Shown one piece after another: positions 32,676 through 41,981 of a stretch of 64,000 nt of DNA. Within the stretch, counting starts at the first letter, position 1, and the number at the start of each line of letters is the position of its first letter. The translations under genes were made by a program, and so were the position numbers. The notes under the pieces are model-generated. The model ran no database searches. It saw only the letters and a list, made by a program, of their open reading frames with translations, and had not been told where the DNA came from. Source of the DNA: Pseudomonadota bacterium (lineage in GTDB: Bacteria; Pseudomonadota; Alphaproteobacteria; Reyranellales; Reyranellaceae); contig JAFEFG010000005.1 of the NCBI GenBank assembly GCA_018240685.1, positions 1 through 64,000 on the forward strand, in the 5' to 3' direction.

Positions 32676-33701
32676 TCATGCCGGGGACGGCATCCCGGGC
32701 ATCCTGACCGCCGAATTGCGCCGCCCCGGCATCGGGTCCTCGAAAGCGCGCGGATAGCGCGTCGGCCGTGCCGATACCTTGTTCAGCCTGTCGAGCGCCT
32801 CAACCGGCAGGCGCCAGCCGCCCGCCTTCAGCGTGTCGGCAAGCTGGCAGGCATTGCGCGCGCCGACGATGGCGCTGGTCATGAAGGGCTGGTCCATCAC
32901 CCAGCGCAGCGCGGTCTGCGCCGGCGTGCGGCCGATCTCCTTCGCCGTGTCGAGCAGCGTCTGCAGGATCTCGGCATGGTTGGGCGCGAAGAACCGTCCC
33001 TGGAAACCCCATCCCTCGGCCGAGCGCGTGCCCTCCACCTTCAGGCTCCCGGGCGCGTACTTGCCGGCGAGGTAGCCCGAGGCCAGCGGCGACCACGCCA
33101 CCATTCCGAGTCCCTTGGCCTGGCAGGCCGGCACGATCTCCTCGTCGATGTCGCGCACGACCAGGCTGTATTGCGGCTGGTAGGCATCGAAGCGCGCCCA
33201 GCCCCTGGTTTCGCTGATCCAGAGCGTATCGATCAGGCGCCAAGCCTCGAAGTTCGAGCAGGCGATGTAGAGGATCTTGCCCTCGCGCACGAGATCGTCG
33301 AAGGCGCGCAGCGTCTCCTCGATCGGCGTCTGATGGTCGACGTGATGGATGTAGTAGAGATCGATGTAGTCGGTCTGCAGGCGCTTGAGGCTGCCTTCGA
33401 CCTGCTGCTTGATGTGGAGCCGCGACAGGCCGGAATCGTTGATGCCGGGCCCCATGGGGTTGAACACCTTGGAGGCGATCACCGCCTTCTCGCGGCGGCC
33501 TTTCAGCGCGACGCCCAGCATCGTCTCCGACGTGCCGCCGACATAGGCATTGGCCGTATCGAAGAAGTTCACGCCGGCATCGAGTGCCGCGTTCACCATC
33601 GCCGTGGCGCCGTCCTGGTCGGCGCCGTTGCCGAAGGTCATGGTGCCGAGGCAGATCTCCGAGACCTTGACGCCGGCGCGGCCGAGATTGCGGTACTCCA
33701 T
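32676..33701 (-). CDS. aldo/keto reductase
   Basis: This 341-residue NADPH-dependent TIM-barrel oxidoreductase has the catalytic tetrad Asp48, Tyr53, Lys78 and His119. NVGARNACQL-like sequence (SAIVGARNACQL) near residue 280 binds the cofactor. It falls in the YghZ/voltage-channel-beta-like branch by overall pattern (GRAGVKVSEICLGTMTFG start). GAGGAG lies about 7 nt before the ATG. It is downstream of the acyl-CoA dehydrogenases, with an AT-rich 197-bp spacer suggesting its own promoter. Confidence 0.9.
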   Translation of the reverse strand: MEYRNLGRAGVKVSEICLGTMTFGNGADQDGATAMVNAALDAGVNFFDTANAYVGGTSETMLGVALKGRREKAVIASKVFNPMGPGINDSGLSRLHIKQQVEGSLKRLQTDYIDLYYIHHVDHQTPIEETLRAFDDLVREGKILYIACSNFEAWRLIDTLWISETRGWARFDAYQPQYSLVVRDIDEEIVPACQAKGLGMVAWSPLASGYLAGKYAPGSLKVEGTRSAEGWGFQGRFFAPNHAEILQTLLDTAKEIGRTPAQTALRWVMDQPFMTSAIVGARNACQLADTLKAGGWRLPVEALDRLNKVSARPTRYPRAFEDPMPGRRNSAVRMPGMPSPA

Positions 33702-33766
33702 CGGTCGACTCCTCTTCCTTGTTCGGTTCGCCGCGGCCCGCCCTACATATCCATTTATTCTATATG

Positions 33767-33782
33767 GTTACTTTCGGGTAAC
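33767..33782. promoter_or_regulatory. AT-rich promoter region of the aldo/keto reductase gene
   Basis: GTTAC (33767-33771) and GTAAC (33778-33782) form a short inverted repeat next to a run of A/T (33785-33810) that is unlike the GC-rich surroundings. The minus-strand sequence ATATAGAATAAA lies just downstream. It is consistent with a promoter/operator, but no clean -35 was identified. Confidence 0.3.
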
Positions 33783-33898
33783 GCTTTTAAAAAGGGAAAT
33801 AAAAAGGAACGAGAGCCGCCGGCGGCCCTGGAAGAGAGAATAGACTGACGCTGCCGTACCTTCGAATCCGGTCGCCAATGCCGGCGCTGCCCTGCCCC

Positions 33899-35113
33899 TC
33901 ACAAACCGAGCATCGCCTTGGCGAGGACGTTGCGCTGCACCTCCGACGAGCCGCCATAGATCGTGGTCTTGCGGTTGTTGAAGTAGCGCGGTGCCACGTC
34001 GTCGACATACTCGCCGCCCACCGGCACGACGTTGCTGTCGTAGTTACGCAGCTCGGTGAAGGGCACGCCGTACCAGCCGACGGCCTCGACCGCCAGCTCG
34101 GTCACCTTCTGCCCGACCTCGGTGCCGCGCATCTTGACGATCGAGCCCATGCTGCCGGGCGCATCGCCGGTCTTGAGGCTCGAATAGAACATCAGCTCGT
34201 TCATCTCGACGGCGTCGATCTCCATCTCGAGGCCCGCCATCTTCTCCCGCCACTGCGCGTTGGCCGACAGCGGCTCGCCGGCGTCGAGCTGCGTGCGCGA
34301 CAGCGTCTGCAGGTGCCGGAACGCCTTGCGCAGGCGCGGCCCGAAGGCCTGGCCGCCGCGCTCGAACTCGAGCAGGTACTTGGCGTAGGTCCAGCCCTTG
34401 TTCTCCTCGCCGACCCGGTTCTCCACCGGCACCTTCACGTCGGTGAAGAAGACCTGGTTGATCTCGTGCCGACCCGGCGTGCGCGTGCCGTCGACCATGT
34501 AGATCGGCTCGACCTTGATGCCGGGCGTCTTCATGTCGATCAGCAGGAAGGAGATTCCCTCCTGCTGCTTGCCCTCGGTCGAGGTGCGGACGAGACAGAA
34601 GATCCAGTCGGCCCAATGCGCGTTGGTGGTCCAGATCTTCTGGCCGTTGACGACGTAGTGATCGCCCTCGCGCACCGCGCGCGTGCGCAGGCTGGCGAGA
34701 TCGGAGCCCGAGCCCGGCTCCGAATAGCCCTGGCACCACAGCTCCTCAGCGGCGGCGATCTTGGGCAGGAAGCGCTTCTTCTGCGCCTCGCTGCCGAACT
34801 TCATGAGGACGGGCGCCACCATCTTGATGCTGAAGGACGACAGGTAAGGCGAATCGGCGCGCGCCATCTCCATCTCGAAGATGAACTTCTGCGTCGAGTT
34901 CCAGCCCGGTCCGCCATATTCCTTGGGCCAGTTCGGGCACAGCCATCCCTTGCCGGCGAGCTTCTTCTGCCACTGCAGCAGCCGCTCGCGGGAAACGTGG
35001 CTCGACCGGCTGCGGCGGCTCTCCTCAGCGACTTCCGGCGGCATGTTGGCCTCGATCCAGTCGCGCACTTCCTTCTGGAAGGCCAATTCTTCCTTGTTGA
35101 ACGCCAGATCCAT
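33899..35113 (-). CDS. acyl-CoA dehydrogenase, paralogue A
   Basis: This 404-residue FAD flavoenzyme oxidises acyl-CoA to enoyl-CoA. FAD and substrate segments are visible in WCQGYSEPGSGSDLASL and IYGGSSEVQRN. The position of the medium-chain enzyme's catalytic Glu376 is Gly here (IYGGSS); a glutamate in EFERGG, near residue 245, is at the place used by isovaleryl-CoA dehydrogenase and is the likely base. It is closely related to the next gene upstream, from which it is separated by 144 bp, so the two are a duplicated pair. Confidence 0.9.
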   Translation of the reverse strand: MDLAFNKEELAFQKEVRDWIEANMPPEVAEESRRSRSSHVSRERLLQWQKKLAGKGWLCPNWPKEYGGPGWNSTQKFIFEMEMARADSPYLSSFSIKMVAPVLMKFGSEAQKKRFLPKIAAAEELWCQGYSEPGSGSDLASLRTRAVREGDHYVVNGQKIWTTNAHWADWIFCLVRTSTEGKQQEGISFLLIDMKTPGIKVEPIYMVDGTRTPGRHEINQVFFTDVKVPVENRVGEENKGWTYAKYLLEFERGGQAFGPRLRKAFRHLQTLSRTQLDAGEPLSANAQWREKMAGLEMEIDAVEMNELMFYSSLKTGDAPGSMGSIVKMRGTEVGQKVTELAVEAVGWYGVPFTELRNYDSNVVPVGGEYVDDVAPRYFNNRKTTIYGGSSEVQRNVLAKAMLGL

Positions 35114-35146
35114 CGCTGCGTTTCCCTACCCGTTTGCTCGACCTCG

Positions 35147-35175
35147 GCGCCCTTTGGCACGACGTGCGAAGGCGC
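35147..35175 (-). terminator. bulged hairpin between the two acyl-CoA dehydrogenase genes
   Basis: GCGCC...GGCGC and inner CAC-GAC-GTG form a long stem with two bulges. It could attenuate or end the upstream transcript between the two paralogues. There is no U-run. Confidence 0.25.
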
Positions 35176-35257
35176 TCTCCTCTCGGACGGCAGGGGCGCG
35201 CAGCGAGCCAATGACGTTCTCTGCGCGTCCCCGCCCAACTTGTATGATGCCGGGTCC

Positions 35258-36469
35258 CTAAAGGCCCAGCATCACCTTCGACATGATGCCGCGCTGCACT
35301 TCCGACGAGCCGCCGTAGATCGTCATCTTGCGGCCGTTGAAATAGCGCGGCGCGAGCACGTCGACTCCCTCGGGCCCGATCGGCGCGACATTGGCGTTCC
35401 AGGCGCGCTGCTCGGGGAACGGGATCGAATACCAGCCCGCGGCCTCGACGCAGAATTCCTGGACCTGCTGCATCACCTCGGTGCCGCGCAGCTTGATCAT
35501 CGACGACAGCGGGCCGGGATTCTGGCCCGACGCCAGCTTGGAATAGAACTCCTGCTCGAACATCTCGAGGCCGGAGATCTCGATGTCCATGCGCGCCAGC
35601 TTTTCGCGCCAGGCATGGTCGGCCAGGATCGAGCCCTCGCCCTCCTCCATCGACGTCGCCAGCCGCTTCAGCCTTTCGAAGCTGGAGCGCAGGCGCGGGC
35701 TGTAGGGATTGCCGCCACGCTCGAACTCGAGCAGGTACTTGGCGTAGGTCCAGCCCTTGTTCTCCTCGCCGACCCGGTTCTCCACCGGCACCTTCACGTC
35801 GGTGAAGAACACCGAGTTCACTTCCTGCGTGCCGGCGCGGTTGCCGTCGGCGGTGATGATCGGCTCGACCGAGATGCCGGGCGTCTTCATGTCGATCAGC
35901 AGGAACGATATGCCTTCCTGCGGCTTGCCCTCGGTCGAGGTGCGCACGAGGCAGAAGATCCAGTCGGCGGTCTGCGCCAGCGTCGTCCAGGTCTTCTGAC
36001 CGTTGACGATGTAATGGTCGCCCTCGCGCACCGCGCGGGTGCGCAGGCTGGCGAGGTCCGATCCCGAGCCCGGCTCGGAATAGCCCTGGCACCAGATCAG
36101 GTCCGAGTTCAGCATCGGCGGCAGGTGCCGGACCTTCTGCTCCGGCGAGCCGTACTTCATGATCACCGGCGCACACATCTTGGGGCCGAACGGCGAGGTG
36201 CCGGGCGCGCCCGCGCGCGCCATCTCCATCTCGAAGATGTACTTCTGCGTCGTGGTGAAGCCCGGTCCGCCGAATTCCTTGGGCCAGCCGGTGCAGAGCC
36301 AGCCCTTCCTGGCCAGCCGCTTCTGCCAGTCGATCAGCCGTTCCTTCGGCAAGTAGGCGTTCCGCGCCACCTTCAGCTCGCCCACGATCTCGGGCGTCAG
36401 GTTCTCCTTCAGCCAGTCGCGCACTTCCTGCTGGAAGGCCAGTTCTTCCTTGCCGAACGTCAAATCCAT
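35258..36469 (-). CDS. acyl-CoA dehydrogenase, paralogue B
   Basis: This 403-residue protein has the same domain plan as paralogue A. The two share long identical stretches such as YSEPGSGSDLASLRTRAVRE and DVKVPVENRVGEENKGW but differ in the substrate-pocket parts (for example residues 80-110 and 260-290). It also has IYGGSSEVQR with Gly at the classic catalytic position. GAGGAG lies just before the ATG. The two may form a mixed complex or act on different acyl chains; I cannot tell which. Confidence 0.9.
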   Translation of the reverse strand: MDLTFGKEELAFQQEVRDWLKENLTPEIVGELKVARNAYLPKERLIDWQKRLARKGWLCTGWPKEFGGPGFTTTQKYIFEMEMARAGAPGTSPFGPKMCAPVIMKYGSPEQKVRHLPPMLNSDLIWCQGYSEPGSGSDLASLRTRAVREGDHYIVNGQKTWTTLAQTADWIFCLVRTSTEGKPQEGISFLLIDMKTPGISVEPIITADGNRAGTQEVNSVFFTDVKVPVENRVGEENKGWTYAKYLLEFERGGNPYSPRLRSSFERLKRLATSMEEGEGSILADHAWREKLARMDIEISGLEMFEQEFYSKLASGQNPGPLSSMIKLRGTEVMQQVQEFCVEAAGWYSIPFPEQRAWNANVAPIGPEGVDVLAPRYFNGRKMTIYGGSSEVQRGIMSKVMLGL

Positions 36470-36481
36470 AGGGGGCTCCTC

Positions 36482-36964
36482 TCAGGGGCGCGAAAGTACC
36501 GCGCCGGGTTCTCGCCCGTAAAGCGTCAGACGATGCGCGCCGACGGCATCTTCCAGCACCTGCCAGCCCAACTTGACGTAGAAATCCCGCAGAGCGGGCC
36601 GCGATACGAGATGGAGCCTTCCGACTCCGAGCGCCGCGCATCGCCGGAGACCTTGTCCGAGCAGCCCGGCGGCAATCCCCCGCCCACGAAAAGGCTCATC
36701 GACCCACAACGCGGCCAGCCACGGCGTGAGATCAGGCCGTGCCGGCTCGTCGTTGTCGATCACCAGAGCATTGCCGCAGAGCCTGCCCTCGCATTCGGCG
36801 ACGATGGCAAACGGAATGCGGCTGTCCGGCCTCAGGAAATCTTCGAGTCCCGCACGAATGGCAGTGAGCGGTGCCCCCTTGTGTCGCCAGAAGGCCGCCC
36901 AGATTCGCTCGGCCATGCCGTCCACGTGATGGGATCGCTCACGAAGATCGAAATATTCAATCAT
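36482..36964 (-). CDS. GNAT-family N-acetyltransferase
   Basis: This 160-residue GCN5-related acetyltransferase carries the acetyl-CoA motif A as DEPFRGRGIAAGLLGQGLRR (about residues 94-113), followed by the LHLVSRPALRDFYVKLGW strand-helix of motif B. The acceptor is unknown. It lies 9 nt downstream of the alpha/beta hydrolase gene and just before the acyl-CoA dehydrogenase group on the same strand. Confidence 0.85.
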   Translation of the reverse strand: MIEYFDLRERSHHVDGMAERIWAAFWRHKGAPLTAIRAGLEDFLRPDSRIPFAIVAECEGRLCGNALVIDNDEPARPDLTPWLAALWVDEPFRGRGIAAGLLGQGLRRCAALGVGRLHLVSRPALRDFYVKLGWQVLEDAVGAHRLTLYGREPGAVLSRP

Positions 36965-36973
36965 GGCATGGGG

Positions 36974-37816
36974 TCACGCCCGCCGTTCGGCAAACGCGAT
37001 GCGCGCCAGCCAATCCTTGACCAGCGGCGCGAGAAGATTCGGAGATTCCACGGGCCATGAATGGTCCGCGCGATCGAGGATCGCGAAGGTCGCGTGCGGG
37101 TAGCTCTCCAGAATTGCCAAAGCATCACGATAACCGACTACGGTGTCCTGCCGCCCGGCGATGATCAGCGCGGGTTCGGTGAAGGACTTCTCTTCCTCGG
37201 CCAGATCGAATGAAAAGCCATACCGGCCGGGATCCGAGCGAATTTCGTCGGCCAGCGGCGCGGCGATCTCGACCGCTGGCTCGATCAACGAATGGACTTT
37301 CTGTCCGAGGGCTTGGATGTACTCCGGCGCCTGCACCAGGACCTCGCCCAACGCCGCACGTTCCGTCTGGTCAAGGGAGGCCAGAAGCGCTTCGTCCCTC
37401 ACGAGGGGATGGAAATCCGGCCGTGTGCGCTTGGCGTCCTCGGCAACAACGCACGGCACTCGCAACAGCAGACCGGCGACGCGCGGGCGACGTCGGACGG
37501 CAACCGCACGGGCGAGGTAGCCGCCCAGCGACGTCCCTGCGAGAACAAACCGCTCTTCCGGAATCACCCGATCGACGAAGGCAAGAAGCGCGGCGAGAAC
37601 GTCATCCTGAGTCCTGATGCCGGCCTTTGCCACCGACCGTCCCATGCCCGGCAGATCCGGATAGAGGCGTCGCCATCCCGGCTGCGACGCGAAAATGGGC
37701 TCGTAGTCGGCCACCTCGAGTCTGTGATCCATCGTCCAGCCGTGGAGGAAAATGATCGGACGACCCTCACCATGTTGCTCATAGTGGATCGTCGCATTGT
37801 CCAGTTCGCACTGCAT
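36974..37816 (-). CDS. alpha/beta-fold hydrolase
   Basis: This 280-residue hydrolase has the HGWTMDHR oxyanion segment near residue 25, nucleophile Ser96 in GTSLGG, an acidic residue in AGRQDTVVGY, and catalytic His252 in DRADHSW. Ester, lactone or other small substrates are possible. It is downstream of the N-ATPase operon on the same strand, with a hairpin between, and upstream of the GNAT gene. Confidence 0.87.
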   Translation of the reverse strand: MQCELDNATIHYEQHGEGRPIIFLHGWTMDHRLEVADYEPIFASQPGWRRLYPDLPGMGRSVAKAGIRTQDDVLAALLAFVDRVIPEERFVLAGTSLGGYLARAVAVRRRPRVAGLLLRVPCVVAEDAKRTRPDFHPLVRDEALLASLDQTERAALGEVLVQAPEYIQALGQKVHSLIEPAVEIAAPLADEIRSDPGRYGFSFDLAEEEKSFTEPALIIAGRQDTVVGYRDALAILESYPHATFAILDRADHSWPVESPNLLAPLVKDWLARIAFAERRA

Positions 37817-37849
37817 GGCCGACCTGCTAGCATTTGCGTCGGACCGCCG

Positions 37850-37877
37850 TCGAGCGAAGTATGCTGTCGTCGCTCGA
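37850..37877 (-). terminator. hairpin after the N-ATPase operon
   Basis: TCGAGCGA (37850-37857) and TCGCTCGA (37870-37877) are an exact 8-bp inverted repeat with a 12-nt loop, 12 nt past the atpG stop on the minus strand. There is no U-run, so this is a candidate only. Confidence 0.4.
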
Positions 37878-37889
37878 ACGAACCACGGA

Positions 37890-38747
37890 TCAGTTTTTGC
37901 GGGTCGCCATCGCCTCGGTGCCTGTCGCCAGTTCGACGATCTCCGCCGTGATGGATTCCTGTCTCAGCCGCCGCTCGCGCTGCGTCAGGTCTCCGAGTTT
38001 CTCTTCGATATTGGTCCGCGCGGCCGCCATCGCGATCATCCGGGCCTGGTTCTCCGCCTCGAAGGCATGCATGGCCGCCTGGCAGAGCTGGGCATAGATG
38101 TACTCGGCGGCAAGCCGTTCGAGCAGGATCGGCGGCGGCAGGTTGGTCAGCGGAACCCGGCCCTCGGAAGGCCGCCTGAAGCGGCCGAAGTCGATCGGCA
38201 GCAGCGAATGGCGGTCGACGCCGATCTGCCCCTCCTCGCCGAGGCGCGAATGGACGATATCGACCCTGGCGAGGCCATCGCCGGCGATCCGGCCGTAGAC
38301 CGCCTCCGCGAGGCGGTTGGCGAGATCCGGCACCGCCTCCGCATTGGTCGCCATCGGCGCCGTCCATGCCGGCGTGATGCCCCTTTCCCGGGCATACGCC
38401 GCGCCGCGCGTGCCCAGCAGGAAGACCGTGGCGTCGGCCAGTTCGTCGGCGACGCCGCCGACCACGCGCTCGTTGAAGGCGCCGACGAATCCCTGCTCGG
38501 CACAGAACAGGATGATGCCGCGCCGACGATGACCGTCGCGTGGGGCCGCGATGGGCTCCACCGGCTGCAGGTTCAGGGCATGGCCGATCGCCCGGGACAC
38601 GACATCGGTGTAGGCCTCGATGCCAGGCAGCAGCGAACGGCCTTTCTGCGCCCGCGAGGCGGCGATGCCGCGCATGGCCGTCACCACGGCATCGAGCTGG
38701 TGGACGCTCTCGATCTGGGCGGTGAGATCGGCCATCCGCTCGGCCAT
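37890..38747 (-). CDS. atpG: N-ATPase gamma subunit
   Basis: This 285-residue protein is the central rotor stalk of the N-type ATPase. The two long helices of gamma are visible at the ends (MADLTAQIESVHQLDAVVTAMRGIAASRA at the start, AAEYIYAQLCQAAMHAFEAENQARM and EEKLGDLTQRERRLRQESIT at the end). It is divergent from housekeeping gamma subunits. The ATG at 38747 overlaps the atpA stop by one base. It is the last gene of the atpDCQRBEFAG operon. Confidence 0.9.
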   Translation of the reverse strand: MAERMADLTAQIESVHQLDAVVTAMRGIAASRAQKGRSLLPGIEAYTDVVSRAIGHALNLQPVEPIAAPRDGHRRRGIILFCAEQGFVGAFNERVVGGVADELADATVFLLGTRGAAYARERGITPAWTAPMATNAEAVPDLANRLAEAVYGRIAGDGLARVDIVHSRLGEEGQIGVDRHSLLPIDFGRFRRPSEGRVPLTNLPPPILLERLAAEYIYAQLCQAAMHAFEAENQARMIAMAAARTNIEEKLGDLTQRERRLRQESITAEIVELATGTEAMATRKN

Positions 38748-40306
38748 CACGCGCCTCCGGGCGAAGCCGACGGTGATGGCGATGGAGAGGCGCGGGCGAT
38801 CTCGGCCGCGAGCGCCGACAGCGCCTTGTCGAGCGAGGCCCGCGTCGCCGCATCGAGCTTCCCGCCGCCCTGGATCGCCGCGACGATCGGCGCGGCCTGG
38901 CGGTCGAGCCAGGCCGGCACCGCTTTCCGGAACTGCGGCACCAGATCGAGCGCCAGTCCGTCGAGGAGGCCCGCCTGCACGGCATGGACCAGGGCGACCT
39001 CGTCGACGAGCCGCAGGGGCACATAGAGCGGCTGGGTGAGAATCGCGCGGATGCGCCGCCCGCGCTCGATCCGGCCCTTCATCTGCGCGTCCGTCACGCC
39101 GCCGAAGCGTGTGAACACTTCCAGTTCCAGGAACTGCGCGTAGTCGAGCCGCAGCGACTCGGCCGCCTCGCGCAGCGCCCGTGCCTGGGTCTTGCCGCCG
39201 ACACGGCTCACGCTGGTGCCGATGTCCACCGCGGGCTTCTGCCCTTCCTGGAACAGGCGGGAATCGAGCACGATCTGGCCGTCGGTGATCGAGATGAGGT
39301 TGGTCGGGATGTAAGCGCTGAGGTTGCCGGCATCGAGTTCTGCGATCGGCAGCGCGGTCAGGGAGCCTCCGCCCTCCGCCTTCGAAAGCTTGGCCGCACG
39401 CTCCAGCAGGCGCGCATGGACATAGAAGACGTCGCCGGGATAGGCCTCGCGGCCGGGCGGCTGCCGCGTCAGCAGCGCGATCTCGCGATGGGTGGCCGCG
39501 TGCTTGGTGAGGTCGTCGACCACCACCAGCGCATGCTGGCCGCGGTCGCGGAAATACTCGGCCATGGTGAAGCCGGTGAACGGCGCGATCCACTGCAGGC
39601 CCGGCGCCGAAGAGGCGGCCGCCACCACGACGATGCAGCGATCGAACGCGCCATGGCTGCGGATCGCCTCGATCACGCGGCTGACGGTCGAGGATTTCTG
39701 GCCGATCGCGACATATACGCAGACGATGTCGCTGTGGCGCTGGTTGATGATGCAATCGACGGCGATCGAGGTCTTGCCGACGGCGCGATCGCCCACGATC
39801 AGCTCGCGCTGTCCCCGCCCCAGCGCGAACATCGCGTCGAGCACGAGGGTTCCGGTCTGGACCGGTTCGGTGACGAAATCGCGCTGGACGATCGCCGGCG
39901 CAGGCTTGTCGACGGGCTCGCGGGATTCTCCCTCGATGGCGCCGCCGCCGTCGAGCGGCCGGCCAAGCGGATCGACGATCCGGCCCAGCAATGCCTTTCC
40001 GACCGGCGCCCGCACGACCTCGCCGGTGCCGTGTACCGCCTGCCCGGCCTCGATGCCCTCGGCGTCGTCGAGCAGCACGCAGCCGATCCGGTCTGGCTCG
40101 AGCGTGAGCACGAAGCCCATCCGGTCACCTTCGAAGCGAACGAGTTCGTCGAGCCGCGCGCGCCTCAGTCCGGAAACGAACGCGATGCCGTCGCCGACGG
40201 TCTCGACGCGACCGAGGTCTTCGGCCTGCGCGCCGAGCGGCGCCCGATCCACCCGGCGCCGGGCTTCGTCGAGCCATTCATCGAACGCGTCATGCGTGTC
40301 GGTCAC
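38747..40306 (-). CDS. atpA: N-ATPase alpha subunit
   Basis: This 519-residue non-catalytic nucleotide-binding subunit of the N1 head has the P-loop GDRAVGKT at residues 172-179. The housekeeping form is GDRQTGKT, so the A-V pair here is family-specific. The [27 protein letters not shown] segment is typical of alpha. The GTG at 40306 starts the gene inside the 3' end of atpF; an ATG nearby is out of frame. No housekeeping F-ATPase is in this window. Confidence 0.93.
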   Translation of the reverse strand: MTDTHDAFDEWLDEARRRVDRAPLGAQAEDLGRVETVGDGIAFVSGLRRARLDELVRFEGDRMGFVLTLEPDRIGCVLLDDAEGIEAGQAVHGTGEVVRAPVGKALLGRIVDPLGRPLDGGGAIEGESREPVDKPAPAIVQRDFVTEPVQTGTLVLDAMFALGRGQRELIVGDRAVGKTSIAVDCIINQRHSDIVCVYVAIGQKSSTVSRVIEAIRSHGAFDRCIVVVAAASSAPGLQWIAPFTGFTMAEYFRDRGQHALVVVDDLTKHAATHREIALLTRQPPGREAYPGDVFYVHARLLERAAKLSKAEGGGSLTALPIAELDAGNLSAYIPTNLISITDGQIVLDSRLFQEGQKPAVDIGTSVSRVGGKTQARALREAAESLRLDYAQFLELEVFTRFGGVTDAQMKGRIERGRRIRAILTQPLYVPLRLVDEVALVHAVQAGLLDGLALDLVPQFRKAVPAWLDRQAAPIVAAIQGGGKLDAATRASLDKALSALAAEIARASPSPSPSASPGGA

Positions 40307-41042
40307 GGCCCAGCTCCCCGCGGATCCGTTCGAGATCGGCCCGCCAGTTGTTGCGCACCACCGTCGTCGCCCCCCTCAGCTCCAGTCCGGCGCCGAGCGC
40401 AGCGTCCTCGCGGAAGACGAGCGGAAGGTCGAAGCCCACCGCTTCCGCGATCTTGCCGCTGACGAGCTCGCGGTCGGCATCGCCGAGCGGAAACGCCGTG
40501 ACCAGCTCGGCTTGCCGGCCACTCGCCGCGGAGACGCGAAAGTCCTCGCGTGTCTCGGCGGAAAGGCTGCGTATCTCGGCGCAGAGCCCGTCGAGAAAGG
40601 CACGAAAAGCGACGTCCGGCGGCAAGCGGGACAGCAGGCGCCCCGCAATGTCTACGGACAGGCCGCCGACGCGCTGGAGAAGGGCCTCTTGCTCCGCCTC
40701 TTCCTCCCGTTTGACCGCGGCGGCCGCATCGGCCCGCATCTTGGCGATCTCCCGCGAAGTCTCCTCGACAAGCGTCTTCTTCTCGGCCCTGGCGGCCTCC
40801 TGGGCAGCTTCGACCAGCGTGCGGCGCTGGCCGTCGACTTCGGCCCGAAGCCGGTCCGCCTCTCCTCTTGCCGTCTGCGCGTCCTGTCGCGCGGCTTCGG
40901 CATCGGCCAGCAGCTTCGTGGCCTGCTCCTGCCGCTGGGCGACGATCGCCATCACCGGGCGGAAGAAGAACCGGCCGAGGATCCAGACCAGGATGAGGAC
41001 GTTGACGGTCTGGAGAGCCAGCGTCCACCAGTCGATATGCAT
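40290..41042 (-). CDS. atpF: N-ATPase b subunit (peripheral stalk)
   Basis: This 250-residue protein has one N-terminal transmembrane helix ([16 protein letters not shown], about residues 13-28) and a very long charged helix ([27 protein letters not shown]...), then a C-terminal region. N-ATPase operons lack a separate delta gene, and the longer b subunit is thought to replace it. It lies between the c-subunit gene and atpA. Confidence 0.9.
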   Translation of the reverse strand: MHIDWWTLALQTVNVLILVWILGRFFFRPVMAIVAQRQEQATKLLADAEAARQDAQTARGEADRLRAEVDGQRRTLVEAAQEAARAEKKTLVEETSREIAKMRADAAAAVKREEEAEQEALLQRVGGLSVDIAGRLLSRLPPDVAFRAFLDGLCAEIRSLSAETREDFRVSAASGRQAELVTAFPLGDADRELVSGKIAEAVGFDLPLVFREDAALGAGLELRGATTVVRNNWRADLERIRGELGRDRHA

Positions 41043-41046
41043 GGAC

Positions 41047-41292
41047 CTAGTGGATGAACGGGTTGGCGAACAGGACGAGGAGCGCGATCACGAGGCAGTA
41101 GATCGCCATGGTCTCGATCATCGCGAGGCCGACGAAAAGGGTGCGGGAGATCGTGCCGGCCGCCTCGGGCTGCCGCGCGATCGCATCCATGGCGGCGGCC
41201 ACGGCCCGTCCTTCCGCCAGCGCCGGACCGATCGCCCCGAACGAGACCGCGACGGCGGCGGCGGCAATGCTGACGATTTCCAGCCAGTTCAT
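41047..41292 (-). CDS. atpE: N-ATPase c subunit (rotor ring)
   Basis: This is an 81-residue two-helix hairpin. The polar loop is RQPEA (residues 40-44). Helix 1 has Glu27 (ALAEGR) where Na+ F-ATPases have Gln32, and helix 2 has Glu60 followed by Thr61 (IETMA). Two carboxylates per subunit are a feature of N-ATPase rotors. Helix 1 has an Ala-rich face (AAAAVAV) in place of the usual Gly repeats, which in this family goes with large rings. ATG 41292 is preferred over GTG 41298 because AAGGAA lies about 7 nt upstream. Confidence 0.92.
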   Translation of the reverse strand: MNWLEIVSIAAAAVAVSFGAIGPALAEGRAVAAAMDAIARQPEAAGTISRTLFVGLAMIETMAIYCLVIALLVLFANPFIH

Positions 41293-41294
41293 GA

Positions 41295-41981
41295 TCACTT
41301 CCTTTCATTCTGATGGCTGCCCCGCGCTTCGCTGACGGCGCCGCCGATGAAGACCATGGCGAGAACGGTGAAGATGTAGGCCTGGACCGCTCCCGTGAGG
41401 AGATCGAGCGCCATCAGCGGGATGGGGACCAGCAACCCGGCGAGGGACAGCACGATCCCGATGACGAAGACGCCGCTCATGACGTTGCCGAACAGGCGGA
41501 CGATCAGCGAGAAGGTGCGGGTGAAGGTCTCCACGACATTGAGCGGCACCATGAGGATGGTGGGCTGCGCGAAGGTCTTCAGGTAGGCGACGACGCCGCC
41601 GGCGCGGATGCCGAAATAGATGACCGCGAAGAACACGATGATCGCCAGCGCGGCGTCGGTCTCGATGTGGGCGGTCGGCGGCTCGATGCCGGGCACGAGC
41701 GACGACCAGTTGGCGGTCAGGATGAAGAGGAAGATCGTGCCGAGGAGCGCGACGTAGGGCGCGGGCTCGACCCGCATGGTGTCGCGCACGAGGTTTGCGA
41801 GCGCGTCCACCACGAGTTCGACCGCGGCCTGCCGGCGCGACGGCACCAGCGACAGTCTCCGCGTGAGGAAGACGGCCGCCAGCGCCAGAAAGGCGATCAG
41901 GCCCCAGGTCACCACGACCGGCTGGGTGATCGGCACCGGTCCGATCGAGAAGACGGTCTTCGTCGAGAGCGGCGACTCCAT
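41295..41981 (-). CDS. atpB: N-ATPase a subunit
   Basis: This 228-residue stator protein has several transmembrane helices and the essential arginine Arg162 in IVRLFGN, matching Arg210 of the E. coli protein. It forms the half-channels for the ion and faces the c ring. The ATG at 41981 overlaps the atpR stop (TGATG); the frame stays open upstream but is antisense-like there. The atpE gene begins 2 nt after its stop. Confidence 0.92.
   Translation of the reverse strand: MESPLSTKTVFSIGPVPITQPVVVTWGLIAFLALAAVFLTRRLSLVPSRRQAAVELVVDALANLVRDTMRVEPAPYVALLGTIFLFILTANWSSLVPGIEPPTAHIETDAALAIIVFFAVIYFGIRAGGVVAYLKTFAQPTILMVPLNVVETFTRTFSLIVRLFGNVMSGVFVIGIVLSLAGLLVPIPLMALDLLTGAVQAYIFTVLAMVFIGGAVSEARGSHQNERK

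Noticed and set aside
33878-37060. 1060-codon plus-strand open frame
   Set aside because: It is antisense to both acyl-CoA dehydrogenases and the GNAT gene, which have clear families. Long antisense frames are expected in GC-rich DNA.
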